Below, in pieces: positions 1 through 13,309 of a stretch of 64,000 nt of DNA. Numbering within the stretch: the stretch's first letter is position 1; each line of letters begins with the position of its first letter. Origin of the DNA: Pocillopora verrucosa (taxonomy: Eukaryota > Cnidaria > Anthozoa > Scleractinia > Pocilloporidae). Position numbers and translations under genes: made by a program. The notes beneath the pieces are model-generated. The model ran no database searches and was not told the DNA's origin. It was given only the letters and a program-made list of their open reading frames with translations. Where the stretch lies: positions 9,223,458-9,287,457 of the forward strand of contig NC_089314.1 in assembly GCF_036669915.1 (NCBI RefSeq), written 5' to 3'.

Positions 1-1848
1 ACGCCTGGTTGTGATCGTGGCAACATTCACCTGAAAATCTCTCTTCGAATGGATCCGATAGTGCAAACACAGTACAGTGATCAGCACAAGCCTCTTCCGG
101 TCCTAGATGACTCTTGTATACGCTTTTGAGATAATTCTTTCCAGCGCTTAAAGATCGAAGTGTGTCTCGTGTCCATATTGCACCCGCACCGTGTTGACCT
201 AGATTCTCAACGAGTGAGGCTATCGTCTCGAATGCTTCTTCACCAGTCGTAGACGTGTTGTCCAACCCTTGCAAGGACTTTTGCTTTGATGCACTACAAA
301 CCTCTAGCAGACGGAAACAGGTACGCTCCTTGAGCGGCTCCACATCATGTTCACGACACTCTTCATGGTAAAGGTAGATGATTTTCGACGCAGTCATTGT
401 ACGAACCACTGAAGGGATGGGGATTCTCTCACCTGAAGAAAGTTTCAATGTTTTTGTTCCAAAGGCTACATCTTGGAGGAATGTGGATCTCGAAAAGAAC
501 TCAATAAAATCCCTAACTTTCTCCATGTTCAACCTGCATCGGAAAATCTCGTTCCTTGTCTTTGGTTCTCCGCGTCCTTGTTCTAACGCGTGCTTTCTAG
601 CATTCTTTACTTGGCGTAATGAGATTCCTGGGAGAAGCTGTTGGAGTTCCGACTGAGAGAACCTGTCACTTATGAGTGATAATATCTGAATTTTTGTTAA
701 CCGATTTGAACATTCATTGTAAGCCAGCAAAATTGCTTCGAGTCCCACATCGATTGTGATGTTGTTAATTTTGTCCTCAACAGAACGGCGACGTTTGACC
801 ACTCCTTCCCAAAGTTGCTCCTGCTGTGAAGGAGCAATGGTGTTTAGTACGTAAGAAACCACTTCGTCGGCTCTTATTATGAATTCTTCCTTCGACGCCC
901 CAGACAGTGCTTCCCACTTGCAGTCAACATAGTGGGGTAATGAGGTGAAGTTACCATCAGTTATGACAGCCATCGCATTGTTTAGTGTCTCAAGGTTTCT
1001 TCTCTCCCGTTCGCCCTCTGGTAAGTACATGCTCACTTGTTCTTCCTGCGAAGAGCTGCTAGGGACAGAAAAAGCTGATCCAACGGATAAACGATAGTGT
1101 GTCGAAATGCGTGGTGGACGTAATTGCCTAGGTAAAGACTTTGGTGTTGAAGCGAATGCAGCTAGTTTCGTCACTTGCTCTTCATGTCTCTCAATAGCTG
1201 GGGTGGCTGGAGCATCAACAATTAGAGTTCGGCATGAGCTGCAAATGGCTGAAATGGTACAAGGAAAAGGATGATCAGAACACACGAAATGAAGCAAATG
1301 ATACCTGTTCAAGCAAATAGTCCTTCAGTTCGCTTTACAGAAAACCTTCTAGTGCGCTTACAAATTATGATCGGTTTTTGGGCTTGAAAACAATTTAAAA
1401 AAGTAACTTTATTTTCTCGGTGAAAGAGCTGGTTGTTCATAAAAAATAGTGTTTTAGTATATGCGTTAATTGGGGTAGCGAATGCAAGGTACATCCGCCT
1501 GTCGTTAAGTTTTGATTACTAGTCGTATAAGAATGGCAATAAAAGTTAGTCAATATGTCATTAGAATGATCTTTCTTACCAGTTAGAGTTTTTTTCTTTA
1601 AAAAAAAGGGGGGAAAGTAAAAGAATTTTCTTGGAAGAACAGTGCCACCCCTGGGTATCATGGACAGAAATAAGAAAACATAGATACAGTATATATTTAC
1701 CAGAGCCTATAGCAACGACAACGCCAGTGTTCCTGTAGATTCTCTCCGCCATGAATTTGCTCACACGCCTCTTGCGGGTGAATGCTTTAGACACTTTTTT
1801 TACACGCGATGGTGCTTTTTCTTCATGGCATGGATGACAACATTTATC
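1..1848 (-). CDS. Unrecognised protein with Cys/His clusters, 3' part of a multi-exon gene (runs off the left edge)
   Basis: The minus strand is open without a stop from about 1302 to base 1, over 430 codons, and continues outside the window. A second open exon lies at about 1701-1848: its acceptor reads GTAG/GATAAA and it encodes DKCCHPCHEEK followed by a very basic stretch (FTRKRRVSKF). The donor is uncertain. GTAAAT at 1700 gives a phase mismatch with an acceptor near 1301, while a weaker donor about 14 bases further on restores the phase. Near the window edge the protein has EEACADHC and then GECCHDHN, spaced like metal ligands. A C-x2-C pair (ICSSCR) lies near the start of the long exon. 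There is no signal peptide or membrane segment. I do not recognise the family; it could be a lineage-specific expanded gene or a domesticated or mobile element gene. That the region codes is fairly sure; the exon ends are not. Confidence 0.55.
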
Positions 1849-4800
1849 CTACAGCACAATTCGCAAGTTAACAACATACCGTGTCTAACAAATGTAATTC
1901 AGGATTGAGGGGTGTAACGATTTCACTAGCATGTGTCCCCCTCCACCCACTACCCCCTCCCACATACACACACAGGTAGAGAGCTAGAAATCTACTATCT
2001 AGGGAAAAGCTTGAGTGAAGAAAGTGTTAGGTGAGTAATGCATTAGCATCACTAGGGAAGAGATGTTTCATTACGAGCCTGCAACTAAAAAAAACCAACA
2101 ACAACCAAACGTAATTTGCGCGATAAAGAACAATCAGCTCTGCTCGGAAATGACAGGGTTGTAACCTGGGATTTTTAGCTGTATTTCTATGAACTGAACC
2201 CTCAAAGGGCCTGCCTAGAGAGGTGGGTGTCCTGTGGTATGTTATAATGCCAGATAAGACTCACGCATCGATCAATCCTTGAAAAATCTCTATTCACTAC
2301 CTTTGCTTTATAAAGCGTAGTAAGTTGAAACCGATGTTTTGGGCACACGGTCATCCTTCCAACATCTACCTGATCAATTGCTCTTCCGGAACGATTCAGG
2401 ATCAGTTCCCATTCAAGGACACACGTGAACTCATTGCCTATGCATTAGCACGCAGTTTAATTAGTTTAGATCTTCCAAGCAAATCCCATAACACAAACTA
2501 ATTCGGCAGATTTTGAGACAATATAAGGACTTCTTAACGTTGCGAAGCAGAGAGTCCATATACGGGAAAACATTCTCTACGTATACCATGGTGTCATTAT
2601 CAAGTCGTAATACCGTCTCAAAATCACATGTAGTTTCTTTTTATCGTGATTCATCTATTTTTGTAGAAAAAAACGTTTAATCAATTAGTCGAGATTCAGA
2701 ATACAACGATAAATCTGAGATAGGTTTTAAACTGGGTATAAGATTCTTAAAATTATACCGCCTCTATTTACATACTAAAATAACTAATTATAAGTAATTA
2801 AAAAATATATCCGAATAATTTTTGTTACCAAGAAAGTTATCCGTGAAACAAGACATTTTCTCGCTCAAAATGTCAATTTCATCGAAAAGCTTCGATGCAG
2901 CATGTTTGCAAAGATTTTTCAAGTTCACTTATCTTAGACGAAACTGGCAAATATAGGAAACCGGTAGAGTTTCACGCTCGAATTGTGATTGCGTGATAAG
3001 CATCTGCACAGGTAAAGCTGAATGTAAACAAACAGAGCGAGCAGACGAAAAACAGCCTTCAACTTCAAGTTATTCTTATCGTTGTTTTTGGTTATAGAGA
3101 TTGCTGCAATAAAATAACTGCGCTCTTACCTTTCAAAGTTAGAATTTTAGTCAACCCCTTTGCCCTTCCTGTGAACAATTTGTTGAATGTTTGTTTCTCT
3201 TCGCAAGAATCAAGTAAATTACCTCGGGAAATCTTCAATCAGTCATAAGAAAACAATTTGAGACGACAATATCGTAAAATATCGTGGTCTCTCTTCAATA
3301 GAAAAGAGTCCACTGGATCGCGATAAAAGCCATTTGTGCGCGTGTATGATCCCTAACAGATATTTTGAATCACCTGTACGTTTGATATGACCAGGTCTTC
3401 CTCTTGTCCCGGACGCACCTGACCCCTTGTACTTTTGCTTCAACCATTCAGTCATATCATTCTCGCAGGATAATAAAGGAACCATTCCTGTTTCGTGCGG
3501 AGCCCATGCGGTGGCACCGCACTGATCACTTACCCCTCCAAAGGAACAAAGTGCCATCGTGAAATTACCCTTGAATTTCTTTCACCTGATAAAACATACC
3601 CGCGAAACGGAAGAAGAACGTGACCTCGGTCCAGTCCCACTCTCTCCTATGTCCAAAATGGCGGGCCAGTTGATTTTGCATCATCTCAATGCCCCGGCCT
3701 CGTTTGGTTATTGTATTTAGCAACACAAGTTTTTTGTTTTTTGACGGATGGTTTCATTTACTCCGCTCTAGAGGACTCTGAAATAACGGGTCACATCGAC
3801 ACTGCTATAAACTGCAGCTCGCATATCTCTACGTATATATCTATGTATGCATGGTCATGCTCCTTTACTGGTGGGTATTTACAAGAAATGTTCAGGCTAT
3901 TAACAGACTTAGATTATATGCTAACGAATGCTTTCGTTAAGCTAACTTTATCTTGTAATCATAATAAAAATCAGGCCTGACAAAATATAGAGACTTTCCA
4001 TACTTGGAGCAACGGAGAAGAATTATGACTTGAAACTGAATATTAATCAATGAAAAATTCAAGCATTGTTTAGAAAGGTCGTTATATCGAGGTAAGGCCT
4101 TCATCATTTGTGGTATTTAATGGGTACTAGGTTTTCAAAGTACAAATTAACTCTTGTTTTGCTAAATCAGGGTATTTTTTGTGCTAATCAAAGGCCTTTA
4201 AAAGCAATTGTAAGGTAAGAATCAGAGTATTTCTAAACAATTAAACTGATTTGGCTTTAATAATTCATTTCCTCTGACCAAATACAGAATCAGGGCTTCA
4301 TGTCAACAATTTGGTTTGTTTATGGCATGAATTATGCTCAAAATTCCATTTTGCATGACCTTATAGAGGCATGGAGTGTTTGTGACAAAAATTCAACAAA
4401 CCGTGATAAGCCAAATTTTTCTCAAGTGATTTTGATAATTGGGTCAATAAAGTAAATAATGGTATAGGTACGGATGTTATGCAAGAAGGCAGGTAGATAC
4501 ACTGATTTTTTGAAAAATGGCAATTTTGGGTTGTAATTTTGACATTAATTTTGGCCAAACTCTAGCCCCAGGCTCCTCTCTGTCCAATACCTTGAGGGCA
4601 AAGTTACATGCATGAAATGAAAGCTCTATTATAGTAATGTTCATAGTCAAATTCATTTGGCAGCACAATTTACCAGTTGGGTTTTATGGCACTTTCAAAA
4701 TTACCCCTGAAAGGATGGATTTTTTGTGCTCAAAGAGCAAAAAATGAGACCCCCCCTGAAACTCTAAAACTTAAAGTCAGAGAAGTGAGCCAGATTGGCT

Positions 4801-5390
4801 TTTGAAATATCTCATGGCAACCAACTTCTGTGCCAAGTTTCATCCAAATCGGTTGACCACAAGTTTTGGCCCCTGGAACACTTTCTCAGACAATGACACT
4901 TAAATTAAAACTTCGCTCGCTCTTTCACTACGAACAAATTGCTCGAGAAAATTAAGATATTAAATGAATGAAAGTTCCATCGTTCAGTTTAACTGTAACC
5001 AAATACCTCACGTTTTAACTTTCTGGGTACTTTTTGTGAACGATTAAAATTAATTGCAGACGGTTTTTAGGCCGCTTGTCAACCAACGTAATGACAATAT
5101 TGTTTATACAAATTCATTCTGAAACCATTATTTTTCTGTCAACCAAAGTGATTTGAGAGAGAGAAAAGAGAGGATTCATAAGTTATTTATCGGCTTGAGG
5201 TAGTGACCGACGTGTTTGTTTAAAAATACTGCCCAGCCGGAAAACGAGATGTATTTATGAAAAATGACAACGAAACTTGGGATGCACCCGGCGACTTACG
5301 AAAGTGTTACCGTGGCCCGTGGGCCGAGATAGGAAAATACTGACCGGGTAAAGAACCAATCAGATTGCAGGATTCGTTACCGTGCCCTCT
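1849..5390. other. Intergenic or intronic stretch without a supported gene
   Basis: No protein I can support is encoded here. It may be intron of the leftmost minus-strand gene: on the minus strand an ATG at 3557 opens MALCSFGG, followed by an excellent donor (GGG/GTAAGT), so a short first coding exon near 3534-3557 is possible but unproven. The rest is AT-rich with no recognisable RNA gene. Confidence 0.3.
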
Positions 5391-5990
5391 AAAAAAACAA
5401 TAAATAAAATTATTAAAACTGGATGTAGTCAATAAAAGTGGAATATATACAATGAAAGATATGAATATGGTCAATAAAAGGCGAAATCCCTGTCAATTTG
5501 GGGACGGCCCATTTGCGGTGACTCCGCATTGAAGTTCAAGTTTCTGAGGGCGTGAGACTTTTTTGCCCTTTTAGTATAGTCCCTGGGGCTGACAGCGGAT
5601 GGTTCTAAAATATTCCAAACAATGGGTCCTCTGCCAGAAATAGAGTTTTTCAAATAGTTAATTTCAAAACGTTGTGCGCTAACACGATGTTGATGACGGA
5701 GGTCATACTTATGCTCTTTCCTTTGGATTATATGTTCCAAGCATGATGGAGTTATGCGGTTGTGGATATTATGAATTAAGGTGGCTATTTTGACCTTATA
5801 AGTGTCGAATAAAGAGTCCCAGTTAGCTGTTTTTCTTACATCCTCAGAGGGCATGTCGTGCGGGAGGTTATATATAACTCTGGCGGCCCTACAATGCATT
5901 GACTCCAGAGAATTAAATTCGTTTTTGTTTGTACCACACCGCCAAATTGGTAGCGCATATGTAACCGAGGGTAAAATGACTTTAAATAGG
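5391..5990 (-). mobile_element. 5'-truncated non-LTR retrotransposon (LINE), C-terminal reverse transcriptase remnant
   Basis: From about 5990 down to a stop at 5471 the minus strand encodes the conserved tail of LINE reverse transcriptases of the CR1/L2/Jockey kind: KVILPSVTYALPIW, then HCRAARVIYNLP, then DLRHQHRVSAQRF and GPIVWN. About 80 bases of A/T-rich 3' end follow, with ATTTTATTTATTG-like sequence in place of a long poly(A). The catalytic part of the enzyme is absent, as usual for a 5'-truncated copy. It is inserted in a broken PAN exon: sequence right of about 5990 resumes the homology to 12990 onward. I saw no clear target-site duplication, so a local deletion may have removed the left flank. 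Confidence 0.7.
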
Positions 5991-6240
5991 GTAGTATATC
6001 TCCTCTGGCCGTCCACATTCAAAGGCAACGTAACAAGGGACTCGAAGAACGTCTGTCACGGCATGTTTATGGTGAATTCAAAGTCTATCATGCTCTCTAC
6101 TTGTTATTCAACTCACAATTTTTCGTCTTTCGATAATAGTTTACGCTTTTACAACGGAGGCTGGCCGCAGAATATCATACAAGATTCGATGGTTGCAGAT
6201 GGTTGGTGCCGTTTTCTTTGCATGCTTGAAACGCTATAAC
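5991..6240 (-). pseudogene. Broken PAN/apple exon, left copy, interrupted by a LINE
   Basis: This closely matches 12990-13240 and more distantly the intact PAN exons at 9715-10117 and 16470-16872. It carries the same five-base CCGTG insertion as the right-hand broken copy at the point where intact genes read Y-M-T-N-A-F, which shifts the frame; here it is followed at once by an in-frame TGA. The half of the exon that would carry the donor is replaced by the LINE. No function is expected. Confidence 0.7.
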
Positions 6241-6379
6241 TTTGTGCGCTTTAATGATAGTATCGACATCTGACCATAAGTCAGTTGGAACAGGCAGGCT
6301 AAAAGGATGATTCAGATATCAAGGATTCATAAGAATCCATCCTGGGCTTTCTTCGATTGAATTTCGTATAAAATTCGCT

Positions 6380-7020
6380 CAGACAGTCGGTCAGTTGGTG
6401 AGTTAGCGTTAGCCGTAAGGTTGTCAGTCAGTCATTCAGTTAGACAGTCAAACAATCGGTCAGTCAGACAGTCAAAAAGTCGTACAGTCTGACAGTCAGA
6501 CAGTCAGACGGTCAGAGAGTCAGTCGGTTAGTTAGTTTGTTACTTTACCGGTAATTCATCATTTAGTTAGTCATTTGATTAGTTAGCCAGTCAGTAGTAA
6601 GATTAGTCAATCAACCACATAGCAAGTCGGTAAGCCAGTCAAACAGTCAGTCAGGCAGTAAGTCAGTCAACTATTCTGTCAGTAAGTCAGTAAGTAAGTA
6701 AGACAGCTAGTTGGTCAGTTAGTCAGTCAGTTAGTCGTTAAGTCAGTAATTCAGTCAGTCAGTAGGCCAGTCAGTCAGTCATTCAGTAGGTTAGTCAGTA
6801 AGTAAGGAAACAAGTAATTCAGTCATTCAGACATTTATTCAGATAGTCAGTTAAGCAGTTTGTTACTTTACCAGTCAATTCATTACTCAATAAGTCAGTC
6901 AATTAGCGAGCTTGTCAGTAATTGTATAAGTTAGTCAATCAGCCACGTGGTCATTCAGCCACTTAGTCCTTTATTTAGTCGGCCAGTCAGCCATTCATAA
7001 TCAATCAGTCGCAAACCCCT
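6380..7020. repeat. Degenerate GTCA-type tetranucleotide array, left copy
   Basis: The stretch is dominated by AGTCAGTCAGTTAGTC-like 4-bp periodicity with many substitutions. It lies downstream of the left PAN-F5/8C gene and is repeated at the same relative place in the right duplicate at 13310-13900. A third array of the same motif sits in an ETHE1 intron. Confidence 0.8.
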
Positions 7021-8027
7021 TCATTTAGTTAGATAGTCTCACAATCACTATTGTTTTTGATTGAGGCAAATCTTTGAAAAAATATTAGTTACGAAGTATG
7101 GAATAAAATATATTTGAAGGCGACTTGACAAACACAAGCGAAATAACTAGCACACCGGATTTTCCACATTTTTTACGTCACAAAATGAAGCAGAGCGAAA
7201 TGAAGCGACGAAGAGAGGAGAGAGACCTAGGAAGAGCGAAACTCTTCTTCTACTCTCTTTTTTCGTTTTTCTTTTCATTTCTCCTCATTGGTGGTGCTAT
7301 TGTGCCACTGTTTCCCAGATGGAGCAGGCGGGCTAAAAGGATGATTCAGACACCAAAATAGTCGCGGGTTGTAATTTGTCATTTGAATGTTAAGAAAACA
7401 TTTGGAAACTACCAAGACATGTTTCTAAAAAAGAGCACGATGGTTTGATTACGTTTTCTTCTCGATGTTATATTTAGGATATTGTAAACATGCACTTGCA
7501 CATAGATTTTATCCACGTGCAGTCATTTTACATAAATGTGTTGTTCTTGATTATATATGTCAAACGTCACAACAGTATAAAGCGACAAATAAAAACACGT
7601 ATCAAATCATGTCATGATGATAACTTATAATGCACATATCCTCCCACAAGAAGTTGCAGTCTCGACTTCAATCTTTATTCTTGCCTCAAACATGGGTACA
7701 TTGCATAATTATCACTAATTATTTTAAAACATGTTCATGATAACTCATCCCCACGTGCGTAATTCCACCAAGAAATTATAAATAATGTTTCTATTAACGA
7801 TCATCGAATTCTAAACTTTTTCCATAAACTATAGGTGTCCATTTGTGCAAATTTTTTATATTTAAATAGCAGTGGCATTCGTTTTGGTATAAAATCGTCT
7901 TTTGACACAGCTTTCACTACTAAGATTCATTGCGTACTTCTGATTTGACAACTTGTTGCTTGAATTAATTTCCTGGTCGATTGAAAGTTACGAATTTGCC
8001 TTTCTAACCGTATTTGGACCGGAGCAG

Positions 8028-10117
8028 TTACTGAAGGAAACAGCCGTACAGCTCTGCCCTCATGGCTCTGTATTTATAGACCCAAGTCTTGGGCCAGAAC
8101 CTGACGAAACGAGCCCTGATGTGCTGTGGCAACATATGGGATACCACCGTTTCCTGATCATTGTCACCTTGAAATACCTGAAAATGTCATAACATTTGAT
8201 AAGAAACACAGTACAAGTTTCGTCAGAATTATTGAAACATTTCTATTTAAATCCATTTCACTGTGTATAACGAGGAAATTGGACCATGCTCTTGAAAAAA
8301 AAACCCAACCTTGAAAAAGGAGCGGGATGTTACAACAAAATAATTGAAGAGAATTGTAGCTAGTTGATTGGTTTTCAGAGATCAATCGAGTAATTCCTCA
8401 ATTCATTCATTTTTTTATACTTAGGGATAACGCAAATATGAGAATTCAAGCTCCTTCACACAAATGTTGATAATTAAACAAAAACTGCAGGAAACTTTCC
8501 ATGAGCTCTCTCCGGGTCCAGAACAGGGAGAAATGTGACATTCAGGGAAGTATCTTTTCAAATAATAGATTTCAATAGCCATGTCAAATTCCAAACAGAG
8601 GACTCACCTTCACATCTTCGTTCTCTTTATACGTCGACCAATCAGTCTCTTCGTTGGCACGTGATGAAAGCGTGTAGGTCTTTACCCAGTGATAGACACC
8701 ACGCTTCCCCTGGGTAGCGATTTTCTTGATCACTGCGTCCTTTCCGAGGTCAACTTGAAGCCAGGACTTAGGGTCATTGTGGGCTGCAACCCATGCAGAA
8801 GGCGAGTTTAGACGAACCAGTCTGGGATGTGCATCCTCGCTCACAAACGATGAAGCACTTATAGCTGAATCTGGAATTCTTTCGTCTTCCATACCAAAGG
8901 CCTCCATACATGCTTTTAAAAGAAGAGCAAGTAACAATTCTTTTATAAAAGTTGCTATACTTACTGACATGTTTAATTAATAGGAGTATGTCCCTCATTT
9001 GTATCTGTAGAAGCAAACACCTCATTCTTCCCTCCTTCCCTGCCACTCTCCCCACGATGCAGAAAAAAAAAAAGAGACATGCAATTAAAGCTACATCCTG
9101 ACGCATACAAATGACCTAAGAAAAGTGAATGGTCACCCGTACCATTCCACCATGCATGCAATACTTTTTTCAAATAAATGTACCGGTCGTACTGAGAATA
9201 GTAATTAAAAGGAAATTTGGACTAAGAAGGAGGTAACAATTGAAGAATCAAGATGGTATTCCCTTTAAAAAGACAAGTGTACTTAGTTTCCTGTCGATTC
9301 AACAGTTTTATGATTTCAGAGCATGCAGAAATTTGTATCTAGCCATTTTCGCTTCATAATTTGCGTTAAAGCTTGCAGTGGAACTGTCAGCAATTTGCTG
9401 ATATTAATATTCGAATTTTTCCTTGCGGAATAATTCAACTACAAAAAATAGCACCAAAAATAACAATAATGATAATGACAAAAACGATAGCAGCAACATT
9501 ACCCTCTAGATTACCTTAACATTTGCGATTCATGGACCGGCTTTCTATCAGTTCCCTGAATGTTGGTGCATATTCCTTTGAGGTATACAGTTTAGGCCAT
9601 ATTGCACTTTTTCAAAATCATTTTAATAATGTATTTGTGCCACGCCCATGACCAGACAAAAGCCATCCTTCTTCTGGTCCGAAACTATATTTTAAAAAAG
9701 GTTACCAACATTACCTGTACATTTTCTGCCGCCCTCCACAAGCTCACATATCTCCTCTGGCAGTTTGCATTCAGCGTCAAAGAAGCAAGGCATTAAAAAG
9801 GCGTTGGTCATGTACAGTGCCAATTCAAAATCCACCATGCTCTCTGGGGACGTCACCGCACTTATGTTATTCAACTCACAAGTCTTTGCCTTTCGGTAAA
9901 AGTTTATGCTTTTACAATTGAGACCCTCGCCGCAGAATATCACGCAAGATTCCATAGTTGCAGATGGCTTGGTGGTGAATGTGTGACCCTTTAAAATGCG
10001 ATTTGGAATGGAGTAGGTTGCGTCTTGGCATTGCGTGACTGAAGATAACGTATCACGTAATTGCCAATAGATCATCACAAAGAAAGTTGCAATGACGCCT
10101 TTTGGAAGAATAGTCAT
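8028..10117 (-). CDS. Secreted PAN/apple + F5/8 type C (discoidin) protein, copy 1
   Basis: Three coding exons (9715-10117, 8608-8912, 8028-8177) join in consistent phase to give 285 residues. The ATG at 10115-10117 begins a hydrophobic signal peptide (GVIATFFVMIYW). Residues of about 28-107 resemble a PAN/apple module (SCVIFCGEGLNCKSI, KTCELNN), followed by a second Cys-rich stretch ending at KCTA. From about residue 136 there is a complete F5/8C domain: ACMEAFGMEDERIPDSAISA, WLQVDLGKDAVIKKIATQG, YTLSSR, then RARFVRFWPKTW, ending CFLQ-stop. Donors are GTAATG and GTGAGT; acceptors end AAAAG and TTTTCAG. Both domain types bind carbohydrate, lipid or protein outside cells, and cnidarians use such proteins in matrix and recognition. 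The exact role is unknown. An intron may split the 5' UTR, since TTTAG lies just before the ATG in both copies. Confidence 0.85.
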
Positions 10118-10129
10118 TGTCCTAAAGTC

Positions 10130-12800
10130 AAAACATGCGAATGAAACGATTTAAAAGAAGTTAATCTGACAATTAATTAATATTTTTGTCCTGAAAAACT
10201 GTTGTGAATCTTCATTGAACTCCTTTGTAATGCTAAAGAAACAAAGTTGTCCTGAGAGTCAAAATCAATTAAGTTTGTGGAAAGATGTTGTTATGGTGAT
10301 AATTTACGTCTTCGCGGTCGAAGCTTTTAGTGTTGCACTTAGCAGGGGGAGTATAGCATGGAAAATTCGAGACACTTCCCTGCGAACAGATTCTGTACTT
10401 TTACGCGTGAAAGTTGATAAAAGCAAAGATGAAAAAAAAAATTGAAGTTTTTAGAGGTAACTGAGTTAGAACAATACTAAAGAAAAGCATCACTTGTAGG
10501 AATGAATACCGAGCAATGATATTAAAAGATTCTTTGAGCATTTCAAAGTCAATTCTAGATATAAATGTGAAGCGACTAAAGAAAGATCGGTCAAAATTCC
10601 GAAATAAACTCTCTTTTGTTGTATTTAAGCCTCCGATGAAAATTTCAAAATCTTCGTCGAAAACTTCGCCTATTGAATGTATTGTTCCCTCAAGTTTGTT
10701 AAGAATTGCGCAAGTTTAAATCTTCTGCAGAAGTTCTTCCAAGACCTATTTGCTAAACGTGGTTGGTTTATGATTTTGTTTTTCGTTTTCTTGTTGTTTT
10801 CACTATTCTTTCTTTGATAAAATTTTATTTTCGCACGCTAATACTCAAGAGGTACTTCGAGAAGGCTTGGTCCATTACATAACTGGTCAAACATATTTTT
10901 GTTCATAGGATTCATAATTAAAGTGAACTACGCTAAGGTTTAAACAATCCTCGTCAATCTTTTCATCCTTTACCAAAAGAAAAAAAGAATTTGTATGCAA
11001 CCCCTTAATCAGATATACGATTACATGGAATTTCAGATTCTGAAGTCAAGACTCACAATTACTTGCAATTGTAAATTAGGTCTAATAAAGGGAAACCTTG
11101 CTTTACCTCAACTCTATCTTTTCCTTTCCAATGTTATTTGCAAGTGATCATCGTTCAAAGGATCTCCTGGTCAGATGAAGAAGTCAAGAAGTTATTCGGG
11201 ACAGTTATTAAACTAAATTTAGCTAGAGCGCTTTAGGGTGTCTTTCATTAAAGAATACAAACAAAGCATCATTTTGTATTGAATCCTACTGAGGACCAGT
11301 CGATAATTATTCATAAAATAACACAGCTGACAAAGCAGGAGAATGAATACTGCTTATTACACTTTGTTTTTTACATCAAAGGGGATGATGGTTTGAGCCT
11401 TCTTCCACTCAAAATTAAGAGAAGAGAAATAAAACTTCAGTAAAAAACATCCTAAACTTAAAGATAACTTTGAACCTATTTTTATCATGGAACTTTCCTG
11501 TATTTGTGCAAGATTTTCTGTGTGATCCAACCTCGCTTGTTGCTCTGACTTTATTCAGTCACGCTGTTATTATTTTGTCGCTCTAAGTCTGTTTGCATAT
11601 CTTAGAATATGCAATAGTTTGAAAGGATAGAATGATTATCCTGGCTTGTCCTGGCTCAGCAGGTTGTAAGGCAAGAAAATAAGGTCCCACTGAGCGAAGT
11701 GTAATCATACAATTATGGGAAACTTTAATAATTTTAACGGCCATAGGGGTTGAGTTACAAGACGAACTAAATTTGAGGGAGGACCGAGATTCGTTCAGAG
11801 CCAGATATACATGGATTTATTTTACCCCATAACAAGCTGTGTAAGAGGAGAAGTTCCGTTAATCGACCTACCCTTTGTTATGATCATTTTTCGTAATTTC
11901 CACATTGCAGGCCCCTAACTCCAATTGCCCACCAGGGGGAATGCGTTCCCCGGACACTTTTATGAAAACATTTGGTATCGTCATTAGTCTCTCATTTTCT
12001 CTTAGTGAAACAAAGAAGAAAGTGTATTTTAAAGTAGATTTCTTTAAAAGCTTTTCAGTTTTGCGTGAAAAAGGCATAGTATTGTCAAGGGAGCATCCTC
12101 TTTTGGTCATGTAAATCTTTACTTCATGGCATAAAATCTTTCATGAACTGAAATCCTGAAAAATACAATTCGGGAAAGATGTGAATAATTTATGTTAAAC
12201 AAACGATTAAACTTTACTCAAAGTTATGGGTTTCAAGAGGAAATGCAGGCGTTTTTCGCCTTGTAACTCAAGCATGGATGCCTTAAACTTGAAGACCTGT
12301 TTTGAATGTGAGCCGTTTTGTTTTCTCCCTCCAAACTCTTTTTCTTTCTGCTACTTAATCGTTGAAGTAAAGTTTTGTGTGCATTCTGGTCTAACAGAGA
12401 GTAGGAAATGGCTGTATAAAGGAGATTACTAGATTAATTTTTATTTCACATTCCGTAAAGTTGCTGATAGGAAAATGCTCTAACTTAACGCCAACCCTGA
12501 ATACCATCCGAGGTAGACATTATGGCACAACGGGAGAGTTTGATGAAGGAGACAGGTTTAACTGGTTATTAGCTTAGGGTTTAACTAGTTTAACACACAA
12601 ACACACATACGAAAAAAAAAAAAAGAAAGAAAGAAAGAAAAAAAGAAAGAAAGGGTATCGATGGGGGCCTAAACACGTTGTCTTGCATGCTTGAACGTCA
12701 GAACTTTGTTTACTTCAATGATATCCGAATTAACACCTAGCATCCTTGTCCTAACCTTTGGGAAAAATGACTAACAACTATCAGCGTCTGTGCAGAAAGA
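10130..12800. other. Spacer between the two duplicated blocks, no gene seen
   Basis: No coding frame here has conserved motifs or credible splice sites. A purine run of AAAG repeats lies near 12612-12655. Candidate promoter sequence of the copy 1 gene would be expected just above 10117, but no motif stands out. Confidence 0.4.
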
Positions 12801-12950
12801 TTAACTTTAGGCTATCTCAATACATTTTCATGGGAAGACAGTTACAGCGATATTGGACTTTTTTAAGACCATTGTAATTATGCCCTTGTTCCGCACTCAT
12901 GATAAAACAGGAAACAGTTCGGGAATAGTTTTGAAAAATATCATCGTTAC

Positions 12951-13223
12951 CTTTACAATTGTCCCAGCTCTCCACAAGGTGGTATATCTCCTCTGGCTGT
13001 CCATATTCAAAGTCAAGGTAACAAGGGACTCGAAGAACGTTTGCCACGGCATGTATATGGGGAATTCAAAGTCTATCACCGCGCACCTTTTATTCAACTC
13101 ACAAGTTTTCGTCTTTCGACGATATTTTATGCTTTTACAATGGAGACGCTGGCCGCTGAATATCACAGGATTCGATGGTTGCAGACGGTTGGTGCCGTTG
13201 TCTTTGCATGCTTGAAACGCCAC
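12951..13223 (-). pseudogene. Broken PAN/apple exon, right copy
   Basis: On the minus strand two frames each carry part of a PAN exon: HCKSIKYRRKTKTCELNKRC in one, and VLRVPCYLDFEYGQPEE followed by ESWDNCKG and a donor (AAAG/GTAACG) in another. The frames are separated by a five-base insertion (CCGTG) relative to the intact genes. Cysteines of the intact SCVIFC motif are also lost (NPVIFSG). The left broken copy has the same insertion, so it predates the block duplication. Confidence 0.75.
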
Positions 13224-13309
13224 AACTTTGTGTTTATTAATAGCATCGACATCTGACCATAAGAATTCATTTTGGGCTTTCTTCGATGAAATTTCGTATT
13301 AAAGTCGCT

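Noticed and set aside
378-656. 92-codon plus-strand frame
   Set aside because: It is antisense to the long open exon at 1-1301 and has no features of its own.
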